DNA of 27,395 nt from an uncultured Prevotellaceae bacterium (GTDB taxonomy: Bacteria; Bacteroidota; Bacteroidia; Bacteroidales; Bacteroidaceae): contig CAMPCG010000006.1 in the NCBI GenBank assembly GCA_946644025.1, positions 1-27,395 on the forward strand, written 5' to 3'. Position 1 is the stretch's first letter. Every line of letters starts with the position of its first letter. The notes beneath the pieces are model-generated. The model did not search any database. It was not told the DNA's origin and was given only the letters and a program-made list of their open reading frames with translations. Shown here in pieces: positions 15,345 through 24,257 of this stretch. The translations under genes and the position numbers were made by a program.

Positions 15345-16880
15345 CTATTTTCTGCGCCCGCCGCCGCTCCGGTCGAAGCGTTCGTGGCCGCCGCGGTTTT
15401 CTGTGTTCTGGTACTTTGGCTTTCCGCCCCGACGGTCAAAGCGGTCGTCGCTTCGCTCCTGGCGGCCGCCCTTGCGGTCGAAACGGTCGCCACCCTTGCG
15501 GTCGAAGCGGTCGCGGTCGTCGCGGCTGCCGCCCTTGAACTCCCTGCGCTCGCCCTTCGCCTCTCGGCGCTCGCCCTTGATGTCGTGGCGGTGGAAGGTG
15601 AACGAGCGTATGTCGGCATCCTCGTTGTCGCTCTGCTCGTCGCGCCGCTGCTTGAACTCGCGCATCTTCTTGAAGCGGTGGTGCTCGGCCATCTGGCGCT
15701 TCTCCTCCTCGGTCTTCACCTCGCCGCCCTCGCTGCGAAACTCGCGCAGCTTGCCGTCGAACATCTGGTACTTGCGCAGCTCGCACTCCAGGGAGCCGTT
15801 GTAGAGGGGAATCTTGATGCTGGGCTTCAGCCCTATCTGCTCGAAGCACTCCTCGCGGTAGCTGAGCACCCACGCATCGCCGCCGGTGAACTGGTGCTTG
15901 AGCCGCTCTCCTATCATGCGGTAGGTTTCCATCAGGTTGGGGGTGGAGATGCGCTCGCCGTAGGGCGGGTTGGTGACGATGATGCTCTTCTCCTTGGGCT
16001 GGGTAAAGTCCTTGAAGTCCTGCTGCTCGATGGTGATGTCGTTGGTCAGACCGGCGGCACGGGCGTTGATGCGCGCGGTGTTCACGGCCTTTATGTCGAT
16101 GTCGTAGCCGTAGATGTGGTGCTTGAATTCCCGTTCCTGCGAGTCGTCGTTGTATATCTCGTCGAAGAGCTCGGCGTCGAAGTCGGGCCATTTCTCAAAG
16201 GCATACTCCTTGCGGAAGACGCCCGGGGCCATGTTGCGGGCTATGAGTGCCGCCTCGATGAGCAGCGTGCCGCTGCCGCACATGGGGTCGATGAAGTCGG
16301 TCTCGCCCTGCCATCCCGTCATCATGATGATGCCGGCGGCGAGCACCTCGTTGAGCGGGGCCTGCACGCTGTCCTGGCGGTACCCGCGCCGGTGAAGGCT
16401 CTCGCCGCTGCTGTCCAGGCAGAGGGTGGCGTCGCTCTCGGCAATGTGTATGTGCAGCCTGAGGTCGGGGCTGCTCACCGAGATGTTGGGCCGCTTGCCG
16501 GTCTTCTCGCGCAGCTGGTCGACGATGGCGTCCTTCACCTTGTAGCTCACAAACTTAGAGTGGCGGAACTCCTCGCTGAACACCACGCTGTCTACGGCAA
16601 ACGTGCGGTCGTCGGAGAGATACTCCGTCCAGTCTATCTTGCTCACCTCGTTGTACACGTCGTCGGCGCACGTAGCCTTGAAATGGGCTATGGGCTTCAG
16701 AATCTTGATGGCCGTGTGTAGCTGGAAGTTGGCGCGATACATGGTTTCCTTGTTACCCCGAAACGACACCATGCGCCTGCCTATCTGAATGTCGTTGGCC
16801 CCCATTTGGGTGAGTTCCTTCGCCAAGACGGGCTCAAGGCCCATAAAGGTCTTGGCGATGAGTTCAAATTGTTGTTCCAT
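15345..16880 (-). CDS. rlmL: THUMP-domain 23S rRNA guanine-N2 methyltransferase, RlmL-like, with RGG-type tail
   Basis: 511 residues. A ferredoxin-like/THUMP region (about 1-155) precedes a Rossmann-type methyltransferase domain with the SAM-binding DPMCGSGT (198-205) and the catalytic NPPYGER (304-310), the pattern of N2-guanine methyltransferases. It corresponds to the N-terminal half of E. coli RlmL (m2G2445 of 23S rRNA); the RlmK half is absent. Residues about 435-511 form a basic, disordered tail rich in Arg, Gly, Asp and Phe, with repeated DRFDRKGG, like the tails of RNA helicases. It has its own promoter (16904-16934) and leads a two-gene operon with the peptidase. The symbol is by analogy; another rRNA position is possible. 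Confidence 0.85.
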   Translation of the reverse strand: MEQQFELIAKTFMGLEPVLAKELTQMGANDIQIGRRMVSFRGNKETMYRANFQLHTAIKILKPIAHFKATCADDVYNEVSKIDWTEYLSDDRTFAVDSVVFSEEFRHSKFVSYKVKDAIVDQLREKTGKRPNISVSSPDLRLHIHIAESDATLCLDSSGESLHRRGYRQDSVQAPLNEVLAAGIIMMTGWQGETDFIDPMCGSGTLLIEAALIARNMAPGVFRKEYAFEKWPDFDAELFDEIYNDDSQEREFKHHIYGYDIDIKAVNTARINARAAGLTNDITIEQQDFKDFTQPKEKSIIVTNPPYGERISTPNLMETYRMIGERLKHQFTGGDAWVLSYREECFEQIGLKPSIKIPLYNGSLECELRKYQMFDGKLREFRSEGGEVKTEEEKRQMAEHHRFKKMREFKQRRDEQSDNEDADIRSFTFHRHDIKGERREAKGERREFKGGSRDDRDRFDRKGGDRFDRKGGRQERSDDRFDRRGGKPKYQNTENRGGHERFDRSGGGRRK

Positions 16881-16903
16881 GAAATAAAATGTGTTTCAAG
16901 GTG

Positions 16904-16934
16904 CAAAATTACATTAAGTTTGTGAAACGGCAAA
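16904..16934 (-). promoter_or_regulatory. Promoter of the rlmL-like/peptidase operon
   Basis: On the minus strand TTTG (16931-16934), a 19 bp gap, then TAATTTTG (16904-16911), 23 bases before the ATG. It is back to back with the histidine kinase promoter in a 111 bp intergenic region. Confidence 0.75.
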
Positions 16935-16976
16935 ATAAAAAGGAGAAAAACTTTTCGGCGTTTCAAAAATTGTTAG

Positions 16977-16984
16977 TAATTTTG
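16977..16984 (+). promoter_or_regulatory. -7 box of the histidine kinase gene
   Basis: TAATTTTG, with a TTTTCGG about 20 bp upstream as a weak -33 element. The ATG follows after only 7 bases, implying a leaderless or near-leaderless transcript. Confidence 0.65.
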
Positions 16985-16991
16985 CGGCCTG

Positions 16992-18266
16992 ATGGTCAAC
17001 CACTTCATAAACCTTTTGCTCGCCATTAGTCTGCAAGACAATGTCTTGTGGATTGGTATCTTTATCGTCACCGCCGTGATGATAGGATTCCTTTTCATTC
17101 AGCAGCGTCAGGGCATGAGGCTGAAGAGCGAGCTGGCCGAGCTGTCGAAAATACAGAAGCGCAACGTGGAGTACGAGTTTGTCATCAAGGCCATGCGCGT
17201 CAGCGTGTGGCATGTCGATGCCAAGACCCACGTCATCAGATACGAGCAGGACTTCCGCGACAAGCGTGTGAACTGGAGTCAGGCCCCCGACGGCTCCACC
17301 TTTGAGGACGCCGCCCAGATGATTGACGGGCGCGACAACGTACGCGTGCTGGCCTCGATGGACGCCCTCATGACGGGTAAGTCCACCGAATACCACGAGA
17401 TTTACCGTGTGCCGACGCCCTACTCCGCCCGGCCCTTCTACTGGGAGGAGAGCTTCGCCACCGTGGCCGAGCGCGACGTGGACGGCACGCCGGCGCTCAT
17501 CGTGGGCACATCCATGCGCATCGACGAGCGTAAGACCATGGAGAAGGAACTGCTCACGGCGCGCAACAAGGCCGAGGAGAGCGACCGGCTGAAGTCGGCA
17601 TTCATTGCCAACATGAGCCACGAGATACGCACGCCGCTGAACGCCATCGTGGGCTTCACCAGCCTGCTGCCCGACATTAGCAACGACGAGGAGCGCACGC
17701 AGCTGTTCGGACTCGTGCAGGAGAACACGCAGAAGCTGCTGCGCATCATGGACGACGTGGTGAGCATATCGAAGGTGGAGGCCGGACAGGACAAGCCCGT
17801 CTTGACGCCCTTCGAGCTGAACGCCCTGCTGGCCGACGTCACGGCCCACTACGAGGCCGAGGCAGCACCCGGCGTGAAGCTGGCCACGCACTTTGCCAGC
17901 GACGCCGAGACCATCACCACCGACCGCAGCCGACTGAAGGAAATCATGAAGCGCCTGGTCTCCAACGCCGTGAAGTTCACCTCGCAGGGCACCGTCACCG
18001 TGGGCTACGACGAGCCGCAGCCGGCCCGCATACGCATCTGGGTGGACGACACGGGCAAGGGTATCGACAAGGCCTACACCGAGCGCGTCTTCGAGCGCTT
18101 CTTCAAGGTCGACGAGTTCGTGCCAGGCGCCGGACTGGGACTCAGCGTCTGCCAGACACTGGCCGAGAGCCTCGGCGGACAGGTCGGCGTGGACTCAGAG
18201 CCGGGAAAGGGCTCACGCTTCTGGATAGAAATCCCAACAAAACAATTCTATGAATATGAACAGTAA
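16992..18266 (+). CDS. Membrane-anchored PAS-type sensor histidine kinase (orphan)
   Basis: 424 residues. One N-terminal transmembrane segment (about 18-37) and a short coiled linker lead to a PAS-like sensor domain (about 60-178, including VSVWHVDAKTHVI and SFATVAERDVDGTPALIVGTS). Then come the HisKA dimerisation/phosphoacceptor helix with His210 in SHEIRTPLN and an HATPase domain: N box Asn325 (VSNAVKF), G1 DDTGKGI (352-358), F box FERFF (369-371 region) and G2 GAGLGLS (379-385). All catalytic motifs are intact. With only one membrane segment and the PAS domain on the cytoplasmic side, it probably senses an internal signal. No response regulator gene adjoins. Its last 17 bases overlap the start of the SlyD-type gene, so the two are translationally linked. 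Confidence 0.9.
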   Translation: MVNHFINLLLAISLQDNVLWIGIFIVTAVMIGFLFIQQRQGMRLKSELAELSKIQKRNVEYEFVIKAMRVSVWHVDAKTHVIRYEQDFRDKRVNWSQAPDGSTFEDAAQMIDGRDNVRVLASMDALMTGKSTEYHEIYRVPTPYSARPFYWEESFATVAERDVDGTPALIVGTSMRIDERKTMEKELLTARNKAEESDRLKSAFIANMSHEIRTPLNAIVGFTSLLPDISNDEERTQLFGLVQENTQKLLRIMDDVVSISKVEAGQDKPVLTPFELNALLADVTAHYEAEAAPGVKLATHFASDAETITTDRSRLKEIMKRLVSNAVKFTSQGTVTVGYDEPQPARIRIWVDDTGKGIDKAYTERVFERFFKVDEFVPGAGLGLSVCQTLAESLGGQVGVDSEPGKGSRFWIEIPTKQFYEYEQ

Positions 18267-18840
18267 AGAAAGCAAGTACATCACCGTGAGCTACCAGCTC
18301 TATTCCATCAACGCCCAGGGCGAGAAGCACCTCGAGGAGCAGACCCAGCAGGGACAGCCCTTCCAGTTTGTCAGCGGCTTCGGCTTCACCCTCGACGCCT
18401 TCGAGCAGCGCATCGCCGACCTGCCACAGGGCAGCAAGTTTGACTTCACCCTGCAGCCCGCTGAGGCTTTCGGTGATTACGACCCCGAGGGCGTACACAA
18501 GATGAAGCGCGAGGCCTTCACCATCAACGGCCACTTCGACCACGAGAACATCTTCCCCGGCGCCGTCATCACCCTCATGGACGAGGAAGAGAAGCGCTTC
18601 ATGGCACGCGTGCTGAAGGTCGACGAGGACGCCGTCACCATCGACACCAACCACCCCCTGGCCGGACTCACCCTGCAGTTCATGGGCCTCGTGCTCGAAA
18701 ACCGCGACGCCACAAAGGACGAGATACAGAACCTCATCAACCAAATCAGCCACGAGTGCTGCGGCTGCGACGACTGCGAAGGCCACCACGAGGGCCACGA
18801 AGGCCACGAGTGCGGATGCGGATGCGGCCACTGCCACTAA
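18250..18840 (+). CDS. slyD: SlyD-type FKBP peptidyl-prolyl isomerase with metal-binding tail
   Basis: 196 residues. An FKBP domain with the insert-in-flap arrangement of SlyD (about 8-150; GFGFTLDAFEQRIADLPQG, AFGDYDPEGV, NHPLAGLTL) is followed by a Cys/His-rich tail (about 168-196) with 8 Cys and 7 His in CCGCDDC and CGCGCGHCH clusters. In the SlyD family this combination isomerises prolyl bonds, acts as a chaperone, and binds Ni2+ or other metals for enzyme maturation; cytoplasmic. The start at 18250 overlaps the kinase gene by 17 bases; a second ATG at 18256 is equally possible. No SD or promoter box lies in between, so translation probably follows termination of the kinase. Confidence 0.9.
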   Translation: MNMNSKESKYITVSYQLYSINAQGEKHLEEQTQQGQPFQFVSGFGFTLDAFEQRIADLPQGSKFDFTLQPAEAFGDYDPEGVHKMKREAFTINGHFDHENIFPGAVITLMDEEEKRFMARVLKVDEDAVTIDTNHPLAGLTLQFMGLVLENRDATKDEIQNLINQISHECCGCDDCEGHHEGHEGHECGCGCGHCH

Positions 18841-19018
18841 TGCTTAAGTTATAAGCTTTAAGTAATAAGTGTGGTCAGACCTTGACGTAACAGCAACGCT
18901 GCCCCAGGTCTAACCACACTTATTACTTAAGACTTAATACTTATCACTTGACAACTATCGCCCCAAAGTCTAACCACACTTATAACGTATGACTTAACAC
19001 TTATTACTTACCCTCACC
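18841..19018. repeat. Heptamer-armed intergenic hairpin, copy 5
   Basis: The stem 18860-18882 (AAGTAATAAGTGTGGTCAGA and on) pairs with 18906-18928 with one mismatch. The left arm runs in 7-bp units (AAGTTAT AAGCTTT AAGTAAT AAGTGTG). A second half-core, CGCCCCAAAGTCTAACCACA, follows at about 18959-18978 with another pyrimidine-rich arm, so the copy looks like a partial duplication. It starts right at the slyD stop codon and ends at the aroC ATG. No promoter box for aroC is visible. Confidence 0.85.
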
Positions 19019-20146
19019 ATGCGTAACACTTTCGGAACACTCTTCACGCTGACCACGTTCGGCGAGAGCCACGGAGCCGGTGTCGGCGGCGTGGTCGACG
19101 GTATGCCCGCCGGCATCGAGGTAGACATGGCCTTCATTCAGCACGAGCTCGACCGCCGCCGCCCCGGCCAGAGCGCCATCACCACCTCGCGCCAGGAGGG
19201 CGACCGCGTAGAGCTGCTCAGCGGCATCTTCGAGGGCCGCACCACCGGAGCACCCATCGGCTTCCTCGTGCGCAACGAGAACCAGCACTCGCAGGACTAC
19301 GAGAACCTGCGCCCCATCTTCCGCCCCTCCCACGCCGACTACACCTATTATTATAAGTACGGCACGCGCGACCACCGCGGCGGCGGCCGCTCCTCGGCCC
19401 GCATCACCATCAGCCGCGTCGTGGGCGGCGCGCTGGCCAAGCTCGTCCTGCGCCAGCTGGGCATCAGCGTCACGGCCTACACCACACAGGTGGGCCCCAT
19501 CGCCCTGGAGCGCGACTACCACCGCTACGACCTCGCGCTGACGGAGCAGAACGCTGTGCGCTGTCCCGACCCCGCGAAGGCCCGCCAGATGGAGCAGCTC
19601 ATAGCCCAGGTGAAGGCCGAGGGCGACACCATAGGCGGCGTCATTGCCTGCGTCATCAAGGGCTGTCCGCCGGGTCTCGGCGAGCCCGAGTTCGGCAAGC
19701 TCCACGCCCAGCTGGGACAGGCCATGCTCTCCATCAATGCCGTGAAAGGCTTTGAGATAGGCGAGGGCTTCGACGGTGCAGCCCAGCGCGGCTCCGAGCA
19801 GAACGATATTTTTATGGCCGATACAGACTCCCCGCTCTCCCCTACCCTTCGGAGGGAGGGTTCGGGGGTGGGGGCTCCTCCCCTCCAAACCGTCACCAAC
19901 CACAGCGGCGGCATACAGGGCGGCATCTCCAACGGCCAGGACATCTACTTCCGCGTGGCCTTCAAGCCCGTGGCCACCCTGCTGCGCGAGCAGCAGACCG
20001 TAGACCTGGAGGGCAACGCCACCACCTTCACCGCCCGCGGGCGCCACGACCCCTGCGTGTTGCCCCGCGCCGTGCCCGTGGTCGAGGCCATGGCCGCCAT
20101 GACCCTGCTCGACCACTGGCTCTACGCGCGCACCGTCAGCCTGTAG
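19019..20146 (+). CDS. aroC: Chorismate synthase
   Basis: 375 residues. Converts 5-enolpyruvylshikimate-3-phosphate to chorismate with reduced FMN, the last step of the common aromatic pathway; cytoplasmic tetramer. All three family signatures are present: [18 protein letters not shown] near the start, the [20 protein letters not shown] region, and [19 protein letters not shown] near the end; [13 protein letters not shown] is also present. Residues about 273-288 ([14 protein letters not shown]) are an in-frame class A repeat just before the NHSGG motif, making the protein about 15 residues longer than usual. The insert lies in a loop that varies in the family, so activity is probably kept. 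There is no other aromatic-pathway gene nearby. Confidence 0.95.
   Translation: MRNTFGTLFTLTTFGESHGAGVGGVVDGMPAGIEVDMAFIQHELDRRRPGQSAITTSRQEGDRVELLSGIFEGRTTGAPIGFLVRNENQHSQDYENLRPIFRPSHADYTYYYKYGTRDHRGGGRSSARITISRVVGGALAKLVLRQLGISVTAYTTQVGPIALERDYHRYDLALTEQNAVRCPDPAKARQMEQLIAQVKAEGDTIGGVIACVIKGCPPGLGEPEFGKLHAQLGQAMLSINAVKGFEIGEGFDGAAQRGSEQNDIFMADTDSPLSPTLRREGSGVGAPPLQTVTNHSGGIQGGISNGQDIYFRVAFKPVATLLREQQTVDLEGNATTFTARGRHDPCVLPRAVPVVEAMAAMTLLDHWLYARTVSL
19835..19876 (-). repeat. Class A palindromic element inserted in frame in aroC (inverted orientation)
   Basis: CTCTCCCCTACCCTTCGGAG then GGAGGGTTCGGGGGTGGGGG: the reverse complement of the element at 5666-5704 with a few changes. It is 42 bp, a multiple of three, and flanked by related CCCC runs (GACTCCCCG before, CTCCTCCCCTCC after). 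Confidence 0.85.
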
Positions 20147-20173
20147 CGCGCTTCAGCCCTCTTCACGAGAGGC

Positions 20174-20222
20174 AAAAAAGGTTGAGCCGTCCAAGCCCTG
20201 AGGTTTGGACGGCTCAACTTTT
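20174..20222. terminator. Bidirectional intrinsic terminator between aroC and asd
   Basis: A perfect 14 bp stem, GTTGAGCCGTCCAA (20181-20194) and TTGGACGGCTCAAC (20205-20218), with a 10-base loop. It is flanked by an A-tract (20174-20179) and TTTT, so it can work for both convergent genes. It is unrelated to the heptamer hairpins, showing that ordinary terminators also exist here. Confidence 0.93.
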
Positions 20223-20241
20223 GCGTACACACACGATGCCG

Positions 20242-21249
20242 TTACAATCCCTTGCTGACCAGATACTCGCCTATCTGCACGGCGTTGAGGGCAGCGCCCT
20301 TGCGTATCTGGTCGCCCGAGAGCCAGAAGGTCAGTCCGTTGTCGTCGGCCAGGTCCTTGCGCACGCGGCCCACGAAGACATTGTCCTTGCCGGCAGTGTC
20401 GAGCGGCATGGGGTAGGTCAGCGTCTGCGGGTCGTCCACCAGCTGGCAGCCCGGAGCCTGGGCAATGGCCTGCTGGGCCTCCTCCACGCTGAGCGGGCGC
20501 TCGGTCTCAATCCACACGCTCTCGGAGTGCGAGCGCAGCGACGACACACGCACGCACATGGCCGAGCAGCGGGCGTCGGTGTGCATAATCTTGCGCGTCT
20601 CGTTGTACATCTTCATCTCCTCCTTCGTGTAGCCGTTGGGCTGGAACACGTCAATCTGCGGGATGACGTTGTAGGCCAGCTGGTGGGGGAACTTCTTGAC
20701 GGTCTTCACCTGGCCCGTCTCCACTATCTCCTTGTACTGCTGCTGCAGCTCCTGCATGGCGGCGGCCCCAGCGCCCGATGCGCTCTGGTAGGAGGCCACG
20801 TGTATGCGCTTGATGTGGCTGAGCTTCTCCAGCGGCTGCAGCACTACGACCATCATGATGGTGGTGCAGTTGGGGTTGGCGATGATGCCTCGCGGACGGT
20901 TCAGGGCGTCCTCGGCGTTGCACTCGGGCACCACCAGTGGCACGTCGTCGTCCATGCGGAAGGCGCTCGAGTTGTCAATCATCACGCAGCCGTGCTTGGT
21001 GATAGTCTCGGCAAACTCCTTCGACGTGCCGGCGCCGGCCGACGTGAAGGCGATGTCGATGTCGCGGAAGTCGTCGTTGTGCTGCAGCAGCTTCACCTCC
21101 AACTCCCGTCCCCGGAACGGGTACTTGCGCCCGGCAGAACGCTCAGAGCCAAAGAGCACCAGCTCGTCCATCGGGAAATTTCTCTCGTCTAAAATGCGCA
21201 GGAATTCCTGCCCTACGGCGCCGCTGGCGCCAACAATTGCTACTTTCAT
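20242..21249 (-). CDS. asd: Aspartate-semialdehyde dehydrogenase
   Basis: 335 residues. Reduces aspartyl-4-phosphate to aspartate semialdehyde with NADPH, the branch point to lysine/diaminopimelate, threonine and methionine; cytoplasmic. The NADP-binding [10 protein letters not shown] lies at 7-16, and the active-site Cys128 is in NPNCTT. The start is the ATG at 21249, which gives the family start [10 protein letters not shown]; upstream in-frame ATGs lie before or inside the promoter box. It is monocistronic as far as visible: convergent with aroC and divergent from the second antiporter. Confidence 0.96.
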   Translation of the reverse strand: MKVAIVGASGAVGQEFLRILDERNFPMDELVLFGSERSAGRKYPFRGRELEVKLLQHNDDFRDIDIAFTSAGAGTSKEFAETITKHGCVMIDNSSAFRMDDDVPLVVPECNAEDALNRPRGIIANPNCTTIMMVVVLQPLEKLSHIKRIHVASYQSASGAGAAAMQELQQQYKEIVETGQVKTVKKFPHQLAYNVIPQIDVFQPNGYTKEEMKMYNETRKIMHTDARCSAMCVRVSSLRSHSESVWIETERPLSVEEAQQAIAQAPGCQLVDDPQTLTYPMPLDTAGKDNVFVGRVRKDLADDNGLTFWLSGDQIRKGAALNAVQIGEYLVSKGL

Positions 21250-21277
21250 CTTTGTGCGGATTATAATAAAGTGGCTG

Positions 21278-21310
21278 CAAAGGTACGTATTTTTATTCAT
21301 TCGCACGCAA
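21278..21310 (-). promoter_or_regulatory. Promoter of asd
   Basis: On the minus strand TTG (21308-21310), then TACCTTTG (21278-21285), giving a leader of about 25 bases. The gap of 22 bp is slightly long. Confidence 0.7.
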
Positions 21311-21389
21311 CAATTTGCAGGAAATTATGCAGAAAGCGTCAATTTCGTGACTTTTTGCCCGCCGCCGCCCATCTTTTTACCCCTATTTT

Positions 21390-21420
21390 TTGCCGCACTC
21401 AGTTTTTATGGCTATCTTTG
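21390..21420 (+). promoter_or_regulatory. Promoter of the second antiporter gene
   Basis: TTG (21390-21392), a 20 bp gap, TATCTTTG (21413-21420), then 8 bases to the ATG at 21429. In-frame start codons at 21390 and 21408 fall inside the promoter and are unlikely to be used. Confidence 0.75.
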
Positions 21421-21428
21421 CAGCGTCT

Positions 21429-23591
21429 ATGAGCATCTTCCTGGCTGCAACGCCCTTGATAACCGACCCCACGCTGATTTTCTTCGTGGTGCTGCTCATC
21501 ATTCTCTTTGCTCCCATCGTGATGGGCAAGCTGCGCATCCCCCACATCATCGGCATGGTGCTGGCCGGCATCGCCGTGGGGCCTTACGGGCTTAACCTGC
21601 TGGCCCACGGCTCGTCGTTCGAGATTTTCGGGCAGGTGGGCCTCTACTACATCCTGTTCCTGGCCGGACTGGAGATGGACCTGGAGAGCCTTCGTCGCAG
21701 CACCCGCCATTTCCTCATCTTCGGACTGCTCACGTGCCTCGTTCCCTTCGGCATGACCTACGCCGTGGCGCTTCTGCTGCTCGGCTACAGCCACCCCACG
21801 GCCTTTCTCCTGGCCTGCATCATGGCTTCTAACACGCTCATCGCCTACCCCATCATTGGCCGCTACGGCCTGCAGAAGCACCCCTCGGTGGCCCTAAGCG
21901 TCGGCTCGTCGATGATTTCGCTCTTCCTGGCCCTGGTCATGCTGGCCGCCCTGGCCGCCATGTACACCTCGGCCAACACGGGTCAAGAGCTCTTCAGCTT
22001 CTCCACGTCCATACCTCCCCAGCTGCTCTTCTGGCTGTTCTTCCTGCTGAAGCTCGCCGCCTTCCTCGTGGGCAGCATCACGCTCATTCCCAGGCTCACG
22101 CGACTGTTCCTGCGCCGATACTCCGACGCCGTCATGCAGTACATCTTCGTATTGTCGGTCATGTTCCTCTCGGCCGCCCTGACGTCGCTCATCGGGCTGG
22201 AAGGCATCGTGGGCGCCTTCATCTCGGGACTTATCCTCAACCGCTACATCCCTCACGTGTCGCCCCTGATGAACCGCATCGAGTTCATCGGCAACGCCCT
22301 GTTCATTCCCTACTTCCTCATCGGCGTGGGTATGCTCATCAACGTGCAGGCGCTGCTGGGCGGCGGCAGCGTGGTGTGGGTGGTGCTGCTCATCGCCTTC
22401 ATCGGCACCTTCGGCAAGGCTGTGGCCGCCTACATCAGCAGCCTGCTCTTCCGCCTGCCCCAGCAGGACGGCAACATGATGTTCGGCCTCACCTCGGCCC
22501 ATGCTGCCGGAGCCATCGCCATGGTGATGGTGGGCGTGAGGCTCGACCTTGTCAACGACGACATGCTCAACGGCGTGGTGCTGATGATCCTCGTGACGTG
22601 CGTCGTGTCGACCCTGCTCACCGAGCACGCCGCACGCCAGATTACGCTCAGCAACATCTCGCCCGGCGCACTGGGCGGCGGCGAGGCCGTCTCCGACGAC
22701 GAGAAGATACTGCTCTGCGTGAAGTACCCCGAGATAGCGCCGCAGCTGCTCGACCTCTCCATCCTCATGCGCAACCAGAGCCTGAACCGCGGCATCGTGG
22801 TCCTCAACGTGGTCTACGACGACGAGCACGCCGCCGCCCTGCGCGAGCAAGGGCTGCGACTGCTGGAGGCGCTGAAACGGCAGTCGGTGGCGTCGGACGT
22901 AAGGCTGCAGACGCAGGTAAGGCTGTCGTCGAACATTGCCAACGGCATCAAGCACGCCTTCCGCGAGTTTGCCTGCTCGGAAATCGTCATGGGAATGCAC
23001 GTCCACACCGACGTGAACCCGAAGTTCTGGGGAGAGTTCATCCAGAGCCTCTACAACGGCCTTAACCGCCAGATTATCCTCACCCGCTTTGTCCAGCCGA
23101 TGACGACGCTGCGCCGCATACAGGTGGCCGTCCCCTCGCGGGCTGAGTACGAGCCGGGCTTCCACCGCTGGCTGGAACGGCTGTGCCGACTGGCCACCCA
23201 GCTCGACTGCCGCACCGTGTTCCACGGCCGCCAGGAGTCGCTCGACCTCATAGAGAACCACATCTGGACACGCCACAAGAGCATGAAGGCCGAGTATCTG
23301 CCCATGAAGCACTGGAACGAGCTGCCGCGCCTGGCCTCGTCCATCTCGCCCGACCATCTCTTCGTCGTCGTCACCGCCCGTAAGGGAACCATCTCCTACA
23401 AGAACGCGCTGGAACGGCTGCCCGACGAGCTGCAGCAGCACTTCTCGGGCACGAACCTCATGATTATCTTCCCCGACCAGTATGGCGGCACGCTGAAGGA
23501 AGAGGGCATGAGCTTCACCGAGGCGCAGCACCACGAGGAGACCAGCCTCTACGACACCATCATGCAGCTCATACACAGAAGATTTTCATAA
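21429..23591 (+). CDS. Cation:proton antiporter (CPA2) with C-terminal universal-stress-like domain
   Basis: 720 residues from the ATG at 21429. An Na+/H+ exchanger domain of about 12 membrane segments spans about 10-410 (LRIPHIIGMVLAGIAVGPYG, LFLAGLEMDLESLRR, GLEGIVGAFISGLILNR, MFGLTSAHAAGAIAMVMVG). About 300 soluble residues follow. Their halves (about 440-560 and 570-715) have alternating strands and helices like UspA-type nucleotide-binding domains (ILLCVKYPEIAPQLLDLSIL; RIQVAVPSRAEYEPGF). It probably exchanges Na+ or K+ for protons at the inner membrane, with the soluble part regulating it. The start follows a promoter box by 8 bases. The ABC ATPase gene follows 15 bases after the stop, so they are likely co-transcribed. 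Confidence 0.92.
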   Translation: MSIFLAATPLITDPTLIFFVVLLIILFAPIVMGKLRIPHIIGMVLAGIAVGPYGLNLLAHGSSFEIFGQVGLYYILFLAGLEMDLESLRRSTRHFLIFGLLTCLVPFGMTYAVALLLLGYSHPTAFLLACIMASNTLIAYPIIGRYGLQKHPSVALSVGSSMISLFLALVMLAALAAMYTSANTGQELFSFSTSIPPQLLFWLFFLLKLAAFLVGSITLIPRLTRLFLRRYSDAVMQYIFVLSVMFLSAALTSLIGLEGIVGAFISGLILNRYIPHVSPLMNRIEFIGNALFIPYFLIGVGMLINVQALLGGGSVVWVVLLIAFIGTFGKAVAAYISSLLFRLPQQDGNMMFGLTSAHAAGAIAMVMVGVRLDLVNDDMLNGVVLMILVTCVVSTLLTEHAARQITLSNISPGALGGGEAVSDDEKILLCVKYPEIAPQLLDLSILMRNQSLNRGIVVLNVVYDDEHAAALREQGLRLLEALKRQSVASDVRLQTQVRLSSNIANGIKHAFREFACSEIVMGMHVHTDVNPKFWGEFIQSLYNGLNRQIILTRFVQPMTTLRRIQVAVPSRAEYEPGFHRWLERLCRLATQLDCRTVFHGRQESLDLIENHIWTRHKSMKAEYLPMKHWNELPRLASSISPDHLFVVVTARKGTISYKNALERLPDELQQHFSGTNLMIIFPDQYGGTLKEEGMSFTEAQHHEETSLYDTIMQLIHRRFS

Positions 23592-23606
23592 ACGCCCCCT
23601 TTTTAC

Positions 23607-24257
23607 ATGATAACACTCACCCAAATCACCAAGAGCTTCGGCTCGCTCCAGGTGCTCAAGGGCATCGACCTCCACATTGACCGCGGCGAGGTGGTCAGCA
23701 TCGTCGGACCCAGCGGCGCCGGCAAGACCACGCTACTACAGATTATCGGCACGCTCGACCGCCCCGACAGCGGCACCGTGCAAGTAGACGGCATCGACGT
23801 GACGACCCTCTCGCAGAAGGACCTCGCCGACTTCCGCAACCGCCACCTGGGCTTCGTCTTCCAGTTTCACCAGCTGCTGCCCGAGTTCACCGCCCTGGAG
23901 AACATCCTGATTCCGGCCTACATCGGCGGGAAGGACAGCAAAGAGTCGAAGGAGCGCGCCCTGGAGCTGCTCCAGTTCATGGGTCTCAGCGACCGCGCCA
24001 CCCACAAGCCCGCACAGCTCTCGGGAGGCGAGAAGCAGCGTGTGGCCGTGGCCCGCGCACTCGTCAACAGCCCCGCCGTCATCCTGGCCGACGAGCCTTC
24101 AGGCAGCCTTGACACGCGCAACAAGCAGGAGCTGCACCAGCTCTTCTTCGACCTGCGCGACCGCTACGGCCAGACCTTCGTCATCGTCACACACGACGAA
24201 GAGCTGGCCTCGCTCACCGACCGCACGCTGCACATGCGCGACGGAAAATTCCAGTGA
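23607..24257 (+). CDS. lolD: ABC transporter ATP-binding protein, LolD/MacB type
   Basis: 216 residues, a single ATPase domain. Walker A GPSGAGKT (34-41), Q-loop around [17 protein letters not shown], signature LSGGE (137-141), Walker B VILADE (157-162) and H-loop His195 (IVTHD) are all intact. The sequence falls in the LolD/MacB/FtsE branch, which energises lipoprotein release or extrusion by partner permeases. It lacks FtsE-specific context. No permease gene is adjacent, so the partner (LolC/E-like) must be elsewhere. It is 15 bases downstream of the antiporter. Its stop codon lies in the first arm of a heptamer hairpin. Confidence 0.88.
   Translation: MITLTQITKSFGSLQVLKGIDLHIDRGEVVSIVGPSGAGKTTLLQIIGTLDRPDSGTVQVDGIDVTTLSQKDLADFRNRHLGFVFQFHQLLPEFTALENILIPAYIGGKDSKESKERALELLQFMGLSDRATHKPAQLSGGEKQRVAVARALVNSPAVILADEPSGSLDTRNKQELHQLFFDLRDRYGQTFVIVTHDEELASLTDRTLHMRDGKFQ

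Noticed and set aside
21894..23576. Long minus-strand open frame opposite the second antiporter
   Set aside because: Same shadow pattern; no recognisable protein features.
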